The notes below the pieces were generated by a model, which saw only the letters and a program-made list of their open reading frames with translations, made no database searches and was not told where the DNA came from. The position numbers and the translations under genes were made by a program. From DAOQAU01 sp035354275 (GTDB lineage Bacteria; Cyanobacteriota; Vampirovibrionia; Gastranaerophilales; Gastranaerophilaceae), in NCBI GenBank assembly GCA_035354275.1, contig DAOQAU010000042.1:1-13531 (forward strand): DNA of 13,531 bases, written 5' to 3'. The stretch's first letter is position 1, and each line of letters begins with the position of its first letter. Positions 6,322-13,049 of this stretch are shown here, piece after piece.

Positions 6322-6897
6322 TTAAATGCCGTTTTCAATAGGAATATAAGCATAGGCGTTAAAATCGACAGAGCCATATATAATTTTTATTTTTGTGTCG
6401 TCACAGGGAATAATTTTTGCAAAATTTATTGATGTTTGTCCAAAATCATTTGTAGTTTCTGTCGCCTCGACGCTTGCCACATTCAAATCTCCCTGATAAA
6501 AATTAAGGTAAACTTTTTTATTTATTTTTTTGCCTGAAATATTGTAATGTCCGACAGGAATTTGCACTCCTTCAAGCGTAACCAAATTAACCGGTAGCCC
6601 AATAACAGCATTATTTTCAAAAACATCTTTAAATTTATCTTCGGTTTCGGAGCTTTCCAAGCCTTCTTCGTATTTATTAAGACTTTGACCCTTCAGTTTC
6701 TTTTTATTTTTTTTCTTATTTTTTTTATCTTGAACGGCTTTAAGCGTTTTTTCAAACTGTTCGTCGGTAATTTGTTTTTGTCCGTACCAGGCGTTATCTA
6801 TTCCTTGTGAATAATCGCCCAATCCGAGATCATCGCAAAAAACAGGTAAGGTGGAAGAAAAAAATAAAAATAAAAAAACAGGCAAAATCTTTTTCAT
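6322..6897 (-). CDS. Secreted lysine-rich protein, unknown function
   Basis: 191 aa. The signal peptide MKKILPVFLFLFFSSTLPVFC ends in LPVFC-DD, the same pattern as LPVFA-DD in the 636-1382 protein. Signal peptidase I cleavage after residue 21 is more likely than lipidation, because PVFC is not a lipobox. Residues 57-70 are a Lys/Asn tract (KKNKKKNKKKLKG). The C-terminal 90 residues alternate short beta-strands (GHYNISG, KVYLNFYQGDLNVASVEA, KIKIIYGSVDFNAYAYIPI), suggesting a beta-sandwich. No family is recognised. The start has only a poor ribosome site. Despite sitting just upstream of the malF-type gene, it does not look like a solute-binding protein: it is far too short. Confidence 0.75.
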   Translation of the reverse strand: MKKILPVFLFLFFSSTLPVFCDDLGLGDYSQGIDNAWYGQKQITDEQFEKTLKAVQDKKNKKKNKKKLKGQSLNKYEEGLESSETEDKFKDVFENNAVIGLPVNLVTLEGVQIPVGHYNISGKKINKKVYLNFYQGDLNVASVEATETTNDFGQTSINFAKIIPCDDTKIKIIYGSVDFNAYAYIPIENGI

Positions 6898-6931
6898 ATT
6901 GATATCTTAATATATTTTTTAAAAAAGTAAA

Positions 6932-6969
6932 GAGGGCGTGGAAAAATTAAAAAATTTTTCTGCGCCCTC
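6932..6969. promoter_or_regulatory. 17-bp stem-loop between divergent genes (terminator or attenuator)
   Basis: GAGGGCGTGGAAAAATT (6932-6948) pairs with AATTTTTCTGCGCCCTC (6953-6969) through 17 positions around an AAAA loop. The only non-Watson-Crick pairs are two adjacent G-U wobbles. On the minus strand it is followed at once by TTTACTTTTTT, giving a good terminator 24 nt before the gap to the 6897 start. On the plus strand T9 (6977-6985) follows after AAGGGGC. It lies between two divergent genes, where a terminator is not expected. Confidence 0.7.
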
Positions 6970-6999
6970 AAGGGGCTTTTTTTTTCTATGTAAATAGTA

Positions 7000-7005
7000 T
7001 ATAAT
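7000..7005 (+). promoter_or_regulatory. -10 box of the TPR gene
   Basis: TATAAT at 7000-7005, 22 nt before the ATG at 7028. It overlaps an upstream in-frame ATG at 7004, which argues that 7004 is not the start. The -35 position is occupied by a T run, a poor match. Confidence 0.5.
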
Positions 7006-7027
7006 GTTTTTATACGGAAGGTTGAGT

Positions 7028-8662
7028 ATGAGTGAATTATTTTTTATTATTCTTGTAATTATCGTAATAGTGGCTCTAATATTTTTTGTTTATAATTTAA
7101 TGCTTAGTTCTGAAAAACCTCGCCATGAAGAAGATTTACAGATAACTTCTCATGATATTCTTGAGCAGGTAAGTATTTTGTACAAACAAAGAAAATACAA
7201 TATAGTCGAAACTCTTGCTAAAAAATATCTTGAAAAAAAACCATCAGACTATGGCGTAAGAAGTATTCTTGCTAAATCTTTTTACGAAATGGGCAGGAAA
7301 TATGAGGCATTGGAGCATGCACATTATGTTTGTAATCATCAACCTAAAAATTTCCCTATGAGGATTTTTGTCGCAAATTGCTATAACGATAACGGGAAGC
7401 CTATGCAGGCTATTTCTGTTTTGACGGATTTGCTTAATGAAGATGCAAACAATGTTGTTGCAATAAAAGATTTAGCTCATCTTTATCTTGAAACAAATCA
7501 GAAAAAATCGGCTATAAAAATGCTTAAAAGGTTGGATGAGTTTATCTACAGTAATCAAGAAAAAGTTAATAATAAGAATGTAATTGCACGTTTGCACATG
7601 GAATTTAGGGAATACGATGAAGCAATCGAACAGTATCAGGAAATTTTACAAATATATCCGGCAGATGTTCTTGTCAAGAAAAGTTTGGTGGAAGCTTATA
7701 AAATGAATTCTGATTATGAATCGGCAATAGAGCTTACTGAAGAGATTTTGTCGCTTAACATCAATGAAGAAGCAAATATATGGGCTACAAAACTTCTTAT
7801 TGATTTGTATTCGGTCATAAATGATTATGAAAAAGCTTTAATGTATGCAAACTTGTATAAAGATAATCCAAATGCAAATAAAGAGAAGGCAACCGAAAGC
7901 ATCGCAAAAATTCTTATGGAAACAGGGCAGATTGAAGAAAGTATAGATGTTTTGAAAAATCTTGTTGAAAACAATTCTAAGGATGTTGAGCTTAAAAAGA
8001 CTTTGTCCAGGGCGTATGAGTCTAATAATAATTTTGAAGCTGCCGCAGAAATTTATAAGAAGATTCTTGATGAAGCAGGGGTTGAAGATATTAAAAATAT
8101 TCACCTTGAAATGAGTGATTTATATTCTAATTGGGCAATGTTTTTGTTTAATCAGGGAGATAATGATGCTTGTTTTAAAAAGTTTTCGCTTGCGGTTCAG
8201 TATGATGTAGATAATCCGCAAATTTATTACAAATTAGGGGCAATAAATCAGCTTATAAAAAATTACAATCAGGCAATTTCTCAATATAAAAAAGCAATAG
8301 ATTTAGATAATTCAAATGCAAGTTATTATTATTCGATTGCAGAATGTTATGAAGCCATTGATAATGTTTATGAGCAAAAAGCAGCACTTTTAGAGTGCGT
8401 AAAATATGATATTAAAAATTCAAGGGCTTATTATAAATTAGGTTTGTTACACAATGTTCAACGTGACATGGCAAATGCTATAGATTGCTTAAAAAAGGCA
8501 ATTTCTATTGACGAAAATTTTGTCGAGGCAAAATATAAATTGGCACTTCTTCTTGAAAATCAAGGTGAAGTTGATAATGCAATAGAAATTTATGAAAATA
8601 TACTCAAAATAAATCCTTTATTTGAAGAGGCGGCAAATAATTTAAAAATGCTTAAACCTTAA
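7028..8662 (+). CDS. Membrane-anchored TPR-repeat protein
   Basis: 544 aa from the ATG at 7028, chosen because GGAAGG lies 7 nt upstream and the in-frame ATG at 7004 falls inside the -10 box. Residues 4-26 are one hydrophobic helix (SELFFIILVIIVIVALIFF). The rest is about 13 tandem tetratricopeptide repeats of about 34 residues running to the C-terminus; good examples are YYKLGAINQLIKNYNQAISQ and the following AYYKLGLLHNVQRDMANAID. The layout recalls LapB/YciM, but the C-terminal rubredoxin-like zinc domain of that family is absent. It is probably a scaffold for protein contacts at the inner membrane; the partner is unknown. The stop is 1 nt from the convergent stop at 8664. Confidence 0.92.
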   Translation: MSELFFIILVIIVIVALIFFVYNLMLSSEKPRHEEDLQITSHDILEQVSILYKQRKYNIVETLAKKYLEKKPSDYGVRSILAKSFYEMGRKYEALEHAHYVCNHQPKNFPMRIFVANCYNDNGKPMQAISVLTDLLNEDANNVVAIKDLAHLYLETNQKKSAIKMLKRLDEFIYSNQEKVNNKNVIARLHMEFREYDEAIEQYQEILQIYPADVLVKKSLVEAYKMNSDYESAIELTEEILSLNINEEANIWATKLLIDLYSVINDYEKALMYANLYKDNPNANKEKATESIAKILMETGQIEESIDVLKNLVENNSKDVELKKTLSRAYESNNNFEAAAEIYKKILDEAGVEDIKNIHLEMSDLYSNWAMFLFNQGDNDACFKKFSLAVQYDVDNPQIYYKLGAINQLIKNYNQAISQYKKAIDLDNSNASYYYSIAECYEAIDNVYEQKAALLECVKYDIKNSRAYYKLGLLHNVQRDMANAIDCLKKAISIDENFVEAKYKLALLLENQGEVDNAIEIYENILKINPLFEEAANNLKMLKP

Positions 8663-8663
8663 G

Positions 8664-9302
8664 TTACTTAATGGCAGGAAACAAGTGAATTTCTCCGTTG
8701 GTATTTCGCCATTGAATCCAGCCGATTTTTTGGATTTTTTCAATGTCATAAACACTTATTAAAATCCAATTACCTTTGGTAGTCGTAAGTTTTATTACTT
8801 CAGGTAATTTAATTCTGCCTAAAACTTGTCCGTTATTGTCGCTTGAGCTATATATGGTCTTAGATTCCTCAGGGGCGTCTTTAAGGTAATAAACTCCGTA
8901 TTTTCTGCCGTAGTTGTTAAAAAATGTCCGCCAGTTTAAAAATTTTAGTTCATCATCTTTTTTAATCCAGCCTGTTTGGCTGTTGTTTCGATTAAATATA
9001 ACTTGTACCCAGTTTTCATTTTCATCGGTTACAAGAAAAAATGCTAAATCTTTTTTAGGCAAAAATACTACAAAAAGGTTGCTTGCTGAAATATCTGGCG
9101 AGTTAAAGTTTTTGCTGTCCCAGGTTACGCTGAGCAATAGCGGAGATTTTTCGTTCGGTTCTTTATATATTTTTATTTCATGCGATGCCTGATAAACTCC
9201 TATTGAATTTGAGTTTATGTTGTTTACGTAATAGGGCATTACATCGGCATTTGTTGCTGTAATTCCGAATATCAGAGCCAGTAATATCAGAAATTTTTTC
9301 AT
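8664..9302 (-). CDS. Secreted protein with two SH3-like domains
   Basis: 212 aa. Signal peptide 1-19 (cleavage after TNA), then two bacterial SH3-like segments. The first is about 33-120 (IGVYQASHEIKIYKEPNEKS...NENWVQVIF...TGWIKKDD), the second about 135-205 (YGVYYLKDAPEESKTIYSSS...GNWILISV...IGWIQW). The W-V/I and GWI signatures match SH3b folds that often bind cell wall or target enzymes to it (family knowledge). No catalytic domain is attached. GGAGG lies 6-7 nt before the ATG. The pheT stop is 19 nt upstream on the same strand, so the two genes are probably cotranscribed. Confidence 0.85.
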   Translation of the reverse strand: MKKFLILLALIFGITATNADVMPYYVNNINSNSIGVYQASHEIKIYKEPNEKSPLLLSVTWDSKNFNSPDISASNLFVVFLPKKDLAFFLVTDENENWVQVIFNRNNSQTGWIKKDDELKFLNWRTFFNNYGRKYGVYYLKDAPEESKTIYSSSDNNGQVLGRIKLPEVIKLTTTKGNWILISVYDIEKIQKIGWIQWRNTNGEIHLFPAIK

Positions 9303-9321
9303 AAAAACCTCCGGTTAAAAA

Positions 9322-11784
9322 TTATACCCTGAAAGTAAGTTTTTCAAAAGTTTTTTCCAAATTATTTTTTATTGAATTCATTTGAGCATCAATAATTTCA
9401 TCTGTCAGGGTGGCTTGCTCATCCTGCATTTTTATTCTGAAAGCAACGCTTTTGAAACCTTTTTCAATGTGTTCACCCTGATAAACATCAAAAATTTCAC
9501 AATTTTTAAAAATATTTTGCTGAACCGATTTTTTAATAGCTTTTTGTAATTCTTCGCAAGAAATTATTTTAGGGACAATAAACGCTAAATCTCTCTGGAC
9601 TTCAGGGAATTGTGGCAGTTTTTTGTATTTTGTTATGCTTGGATTAATTGCTTTTATTATTTCTTCAAGATTAACTTCAAACAAAAAGGCTTCTTGATTA
9701 AGCTTGAGCCTGTCTCTTAAAATAGGATGAATTTGTCCCATATACCCTATTTCCAAAAGATTTTTGCCTAAAAGAACCAAGCTTGCGCTTCTGTGAGGGT
9801 GTAGGATATCAACATTTTCACAAGGTCTAAACTGAATTCTGTTTGAAATTCCCAACTCATTAAATAACTTTTCAAAAATCCCTTTGAGGGTAAAGAAATT
9901 TGTTTCTTGAGTTTTATGCCACTTTGAGTTTTCGATTTCGCCTGTAATGCAACCTGCCAGCATTTTAATTTCATCTACGCCCGAATTTTTTTCATCTGCG
10001 GGTGCGTTTTTGAAATAAATCTTTCCTATTTCATAAGCCCAAAAATTCTTTTGCCCGTTGTCGTAATTGTATTTGAGGCAATTCAGAATATTTGCGCTTA
10101 AGGTTTGGCGAAGCATGGTAAATTCTTCGCTTTGGGCGTTTTCGACTTCTACGGATTTTTCTTTATCGTAATCAATTGAAAATTGTGTTAAAAATGGTTT
10201 TCCGATTAATGAGGATGTGATAATTTCATTTAATCCCGATGAAAGCAGGATTGAATGAATTTGTTTTATGGTTTTTTCTTCGATTGAAATTATTGGAGAT
10301 TCATTTTTGCCTGGAAGTGTCGGTGCTATCTTATCGTAACCGTTTATTCTTGCAATTTCTTCTATTAAATCGATTTCGCGGGTAACATCATTTACCCTGA
10401 AGGAAGGGACTTCAAATTTTGCGGCAACTTCATTTTTGCCTAAAGTTTTAAATCCGAGTTTTTCCAAAATCGAAATACATCTTTGAGCGGGAATTTCACA
10501 ACCTAAAATTCTTTTAATCTGCGCAAAGCGTAGTGTAATTTCAGGTTTTTCGATTTTATTTTGCCCATCATCAACCATTCCGACAACTTTTGCTCCGGCA
10601 TGTTCTGCAAGAAGCTGCATTGCACGCATCAGGGCAGGTTTTACAGCTTCTATGTCAACGCCTCGCTCAAACCTTGCACAGGCATCCGAGCGGTAGCCCA
10701 CACTGTGAGAGCTTTTTCTGTTGCTCGCGGGGGTAAAATATGCCGCTTCAAGTGCTATTGAATTTGTGTTTGAATCTACTTCGGAATTTTGTCCGCCGAA
10801 AACTCCAGCAAGGCAGACTCCTTTTTCTCTTGTTGCAATAAGCACGCTATCTGTTGTGAGTTCTCTTTCAACACCGTCGAGAGTGGTTATTTTTTCACCT
10901 TGTTTTGCACGTCTTACGCACAGGTAGCCTTTTAATTTTTTTAAATCAAAAGCGTGAAGCGGAATTCCGTATTCCAAAAGTACGTAGTTTGTAATATCAA
11001 CGACGTTGCTTATTGCTCTGATGCCTGAAGCTATAAGCCTTTTTTGCATCCAGGCAGGAGATGGTTTTATTGTTATGTTTTCTAAAACTCCGATAGAATA
11101 ATATTTACAAACATCTTGGTCTATTATTTCCACTTTGAATTTGTTTGTGTTTAAATCAACTGTGCTTTCAAGCGGCGAAAATTTAAGTTCTTTATCAAAT
11201 ATTGCGCAAAGCTCTCTTGCTATTCCAATAACAGACATTTCATCTCCGCGGTTTGCGGTAGGAGCACAGTGTAAAATTATGTCTTCTTCAAGTCCCAAAA
11301 TTTCTTCAAGCGGTTTTCCGAGTTCCACGTTTTTCAAAAAGCGGTTAAGGATTAAAATTCCGTCTTCGCTCTGGTAATTTCTGTCGGATAAGCCCAATTC
11401 ATCAGATGAACAGAGCATGCCTTCTGATTTTACCCCTCTTATTTCAGCAGGGGTCAGGGTGAACATTTCGCCCGTTTTTCTTGAAAACACTTCAGAGCCC
11501 ACAGAAGCGTAGGGAATAATTTGTCCTTCTTCAATGTTTTGGGCTCCGCAAACGACTGTTCTTTGTTCTTTTCCGATATCTACGGTAACTAAATGCAACT
11601 TATCAGCGTTAGGGTGGGTATCAATTTTTAGAATTTTTGCCGTAATTATATTTTTAAACTGCGGTTTGAAATGTTCGACATCTTCTACTTCAAGCCCGCT
11701 CATTGTAAGTTCGTGTGCGATTTGTTTTTCGTCAATATCACTTAGGTCAACAAATTCATTCAACCAGTTTAAAGATACCTGCAT
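9322..11784 (-). CDS. pheT: Phenylalanine-tRNA ligase beta subunit
   Basis: 820 aa, full length. It forms the alpha2-beta2 enzyme with PheS and charges tRNA-Phe. Domains in order: N-terminal MQVSLNWLNEFVDL; EMAP/OB-type tRNA-binding domain (about 40-155, HPNADKLHLVTVDIG, VVCGAQNI); B3/B4 editing region (EYGIPLHAFDL, AGVFGGQNSEV, SDACARFERGVD); B5 domain (REIDLIEEIARINGYDKI); catalytic-like core (ENAQSEEFTMLRQTL); and a C-terminal anticodon-binding FDX-ACB domain (FPEVQRDLAFIV to the end). The segment TANRGDEMSVIGIARE resembles cyanobacterial PheT more than the usual TPNR-D-LS form. pheS is not upstream, an arrangement known from cyanobacteria. The ribosome site is weak (GGGGA, about 8 nt). 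Confidence 0.97.
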   Translation of the reverse strand: MQVSLNWLNEFVDLSDIDEKQIAHELTMSGLEVEDVEHFKPQFKNIITAKILKIDTHPNADKLHLVTVDIGKEQRTVVCGAQNIEEGQIIPYASVGSEVFSRKTGEMFTLTPAEIRGVKSEGMLCSSDELGLSDRNYQSEDGILILNRFLKNVELGKPLEEILGLEEDIILHCAPTANRGDEMSVIGIARELCAIFDKELKFSPLESTVDLNTNKFKVEIIDQDVCKYYSIGVLENITIKPSPAWMQKRLIASGIRAISNVVDITNYVLLEYGIPLHAFDLKKLKGYLCVRRAKQGEKITTLDGVERELTTDSVLIATREKGVCLAGVFGGQNSEVDSNTNSIALEAAYFTPASNRKSSHSVGYRSDACARFERGVDIEAVKPALMRAMQLLAEHAGAKVVGMVDDGQNKIEKPEITLRFAQIKRILGCEIPAQRCISILEKLGFKTLGKNEVAAKFEVPSFRVNDVTREIDLIEEIARINGYDKIAPTLPGKNESPIISIEEKTIKQIHSILLSSGLNEIITSSLIGKPFLTQFSIDYDKEKSVEVENAQSEEFTMLRQTLSANILNCLKYNYDNGQKNFWAYEIGKIYFKNAPADEKNSGVDEIKMLAGCITGEIENSKWHKTQETNFFTLKGIFEKLFNELGISNRIQFRPCENVDILHPHRSASLVLLGKNLLEIGYMGQIHPILRDRLKLNQEAFLFEVNLEEIIKAINPSITKYKKLPQFPEVQRDLAFIVPKIISCEELQKAIKKSVQQNIFKNCEIFDVYQGEHIEKGFKSVAFRIKMQDEQATLTDEIIDAQMNSIKNNLEKTFEKLTFRV

Positions 11785-11816
11785 GTTTAATTCCCCGCTA
11801 AAATTGTTCTACATTG

Positions 11817-11845
11817 AGTTTATAATAAATTAATTTCAATGTAAA
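11817..11845 (-). promoter_or_regulatory. Possible pheT promoter
   Basis: TTTACA (11840-11845), a 17-nt spacer and TAAACT (11817-11822) on the minus strand, with a leader of about 26 nt. The -10 match is only 4 of 6. No T-box-like leader is possible in so short a space. Confidence 0.35.
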
Positions 11846-11877
11846 CCATTTAACTTATCGACTTATTAACTAAAATA

Positions 11878-11910
11878 TCACTGCTAACCGCTCACGGTTC
11901 ACTCTTCACT
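11878..11910. repeat. Short GTGA-type repeat beside the acyltransferase stop
   Basis: Read on the minus strand, four GTGA units occur at 7-, 7- and 14-nt spacing (AGTGAAGAGTGAACCGTGAG, then GGTTAGCAGTGA). They include a 5-bp hairpin AACCG/CGGTT (11886-11899). It begins 3 nt after the stop at 11913. It could act as a weak terminator or be a repeat fragment. Confidence 0.4.
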
Positions 11911-11912
11911 TT

Positions 11913-12737
11913 TTAAACTCCCGAACCTTTGATTTCAATTTTTTTAAGCCGTTGTTCGATTTTGCGGTACCATTTTAATTTTTGTTGAAAAAGGGTTCTA
12001 TAACCTTTAAAATTGCCGATTGAAACGTCATGGTTTTGACTATCGCAAAGGTTTTCCAGTAATTTTGCAAGCTTGGAGGACAATTCTTTTCTGTCTGTTT
12101 TGAAATCATCAAAAGGAATTATGTCGCCGATTTCAACAAGTACTTCGGGGCGGTCTGCACGCAAGAAAAAGTAATTTACCGCAATAGGTACCAAGTTTAC
12201 TTTGCCGTATTTTTTAACTGCTTTTTGGATGATATAGGCAAGTCCTGTTTTGAATTCAATCGGTCTGTAATTTGGCGGTTTGATGATTCCCTGAGGGAAA
12301 ATGTATAAGACGTTATTCAAATCTTCAATGACATCGACAGAATAGGTAAGTGCCTCCATAGAAGCCTGCGCGGATTTCTTGTTCACGGAAAATGCTCCGC
12401 CACGGCGTAAAAGCGGGAAACGGTTAAGTTCTTCAACCATTAGCCTTATTTCTTTGTCAAAAACTCTTGCGCAAAGATTGTATCCAACAATTCCGTCCCA
12501 CCAATTTGTGTGGGGTGCAAAAGCTATTGTAGGAATGTTTTTGTCACGTTTTTCAAATTTTTCGCTGCCTTTATAGCGCAGTGCAAAAAATCTGTTTTCA
12601 AGCATTCCGAAAAAAAACCTGTTTGCCACCCAAAGCCAAAAAGGCGATGTTCTTGCGGGTTTAAACTCCTCTTCTTGATTTCTTAACTTTGTGGGAGGGA
12701 CCTCAGGATATAAATCTTCCATTTCGTCAACGATCAT
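11913..12737 (-). CDS. PlsC-like lysophospholipid/glycerol acyltransferase
   Basis: 274 aa. Acyltransferases of this fold move an acyl chain onto a glycerol-phosphate or related hydroxyl at the membrane. Motif I is H76-TNWW-D81 (Hx4D catalytic pair). Motif II is the region GAFSVNKKS (114-122). Motif III is FPQG (147-150), with Gln where most members have Glu. Motif IV is LVPIAVNY (183-190). HTNWWD is typical of a distinct subgroup common in Bacteroidetes and Cyanobacteria, so the exact substrate is open. The start at 12737 has no Shine-Dalgarno but lies 6 nt from a good -10 box, so a leaderless message is likely. An internal ATG at codon 6 is the alternative. Confidence 0.88.
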   Translation of the reverse strand: MIVDEMEDLYPEVPPTKLRNQEEEFKPARTSPFWLWVANRFFFGMLENRFFALRYKGSEKFEKRDKNIPTIAFAPHTNWWDGIVGYNLCARVFDKEIRLMVEELNRFPLLRRGGAFSVNKKSAQASMEALTYSVDVIEDLNNVLYIFPQGIIKPPNYRPIEFKTGLAYIIQKAVKKYGKVNLVPIAVNYFFLRADRPEVLVEIGDIIPFDDFKTDRKELSSKLAKLLENLCDSQNHDVSIGNFKGYRTLFQQKLKWYRKIEQRLKKIEIKGSGV

Positions 12738-12743
12738 AAATAT

Positions 12744-12772
12744 ATATTACTAAACTTTTGTTCATTTGTGAA
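12744..12772 (-). promoter_or_regulatory. Promoter of the acyltransferase gene
   Basis: TTCACA (12767-12772), a 17-nt spacer and TAATAT (12744-12749) on the minus strand. Transcription is expected to begin about 7 nt downstream, on or next to the A of the ATG at 12737. Confidence 0.55.
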
Positions 12773-12820
12773 TAGCAAGGCAAGTATTTTTAAAAAAAGT
12801 TAACTCAAATTTATATTTAA

Positions 12821-12849
12821 TTGACTTTGAAAAAGTATTTTATTATGAT
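12821..12849 (+). promoter_or_regulatory. Promoter of the structured leader and CPHG/CPIC gene
   Basis: TTGACT (12821-12826), a 17-nt spacer and TATGAT (12844-12849); each box matches 5 of 6 consensus bases. The expected transcription start is about 12856, at the first base of the P1 helix. Confidence 0.75.
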
Positions 12850-12855
12850 TGAGTA

Positions 12856-12956
12856 ACGAGGAAATGGAGCTGACATCTCCAGCTGTGCCGCAGCCGTCGA
12901 AGCCGGAAGGGGTAAATGTGGAAGGGCTTTATGTCTTTACACAATACTCAACTCGT
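12856..12956 (+). ncRNA. Structured 5'-leader RNA, riboswitch candidate (cobalamin-core-like)
   Basis: The gene-free stretch 12738-13049 is mostly this RNA and its expression platform. P1 is ACGAG (12856-12860) with CTCGT (12952-12956). Hairpin A is TGGAG/CTCCA (12865-12881) with loop CTGACAT. Hairpin B is GCTG/CAGC (12882-12894) with loop TGCCG. Hairpin C is TGTGGAAGGGC (12917-12927) with GTCTTTACACA (12933-12943), 11 positions with one mismatch and two wobbles. GAGGAA, hairpin A and GCTGTGCCGCAGCCGT line up in order with the cobalamin-riboswitch core (GGGAA, a GTGnnAAT-type loop, and E. coli btuB GCTGACGCGCAGCGGT). AAGCCGGAAGG could be a fragment of a B12 box, but a full box is not visible. 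A structured RNA is well supported; the ligand is not. Confidence 0.55.
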
Positions 12957-12968
12957 AAAATATAAACC

Positions 12969-13048
12969 CAAACTTCGAGCTAAAGTTTGTGTGGAAAAGA
13001 TTAGTCTTTTTTTACTGAATTCTCGAAGTGGTAAAAAAGGACTTTTTT
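12969..13048 (+). promoter_or_regulatory. Expression-platform-like segment before the CPHG/CPIC gene
   Basis: Hairpin CAAACTT/AAGTTTG (12969-12989) competes with an 8-bp pairing of ACTTCGAG (12972-12979) with CTCGAAGT (13022-13029). Between them AAAAGA-TTAG-TCTTTT (12995-13010) plus TTT forms an AU-rich terminator-like hairpin. The ribosome site AAAAAAGGACTTTTTT (13033-13048) is itself a hairpin with GGAC in its loop, 9 nt before the ATG. Confidence 0.45.
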
Positions 13049-13049
13049 A

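Noticed and set aside
6322..6897. Solute-binding lipoprotein of the ABC importer
   Set aside because: 191 aa is far below the roughly 400 aa of CUT1 binding proteins, and PVFC is not a lipobox.
7004..7027. Start of the TPR gene at the ATG at 7004
   Set aside because: It lies within the -10 box TATAAT (7000-7005); the ATG at 7028 has a GGAAGG ribosome site and begins directly before the membrane helix.
7028..8662. LapB/YciM assignment for the TPR protein
   Set aside because: The anchor and TPRs fit, but the C-terminal rubredoxin-like zinc domain with its Cys pairs is missing and the protein is longer.
12856..12910. RNase P or SRP RNA, suggested by GAGGAAA and CCGGAAGG
   Set aside because: The surrounding conserved blocks of both RNAs are absent and the element is too short for RNase P RNA.
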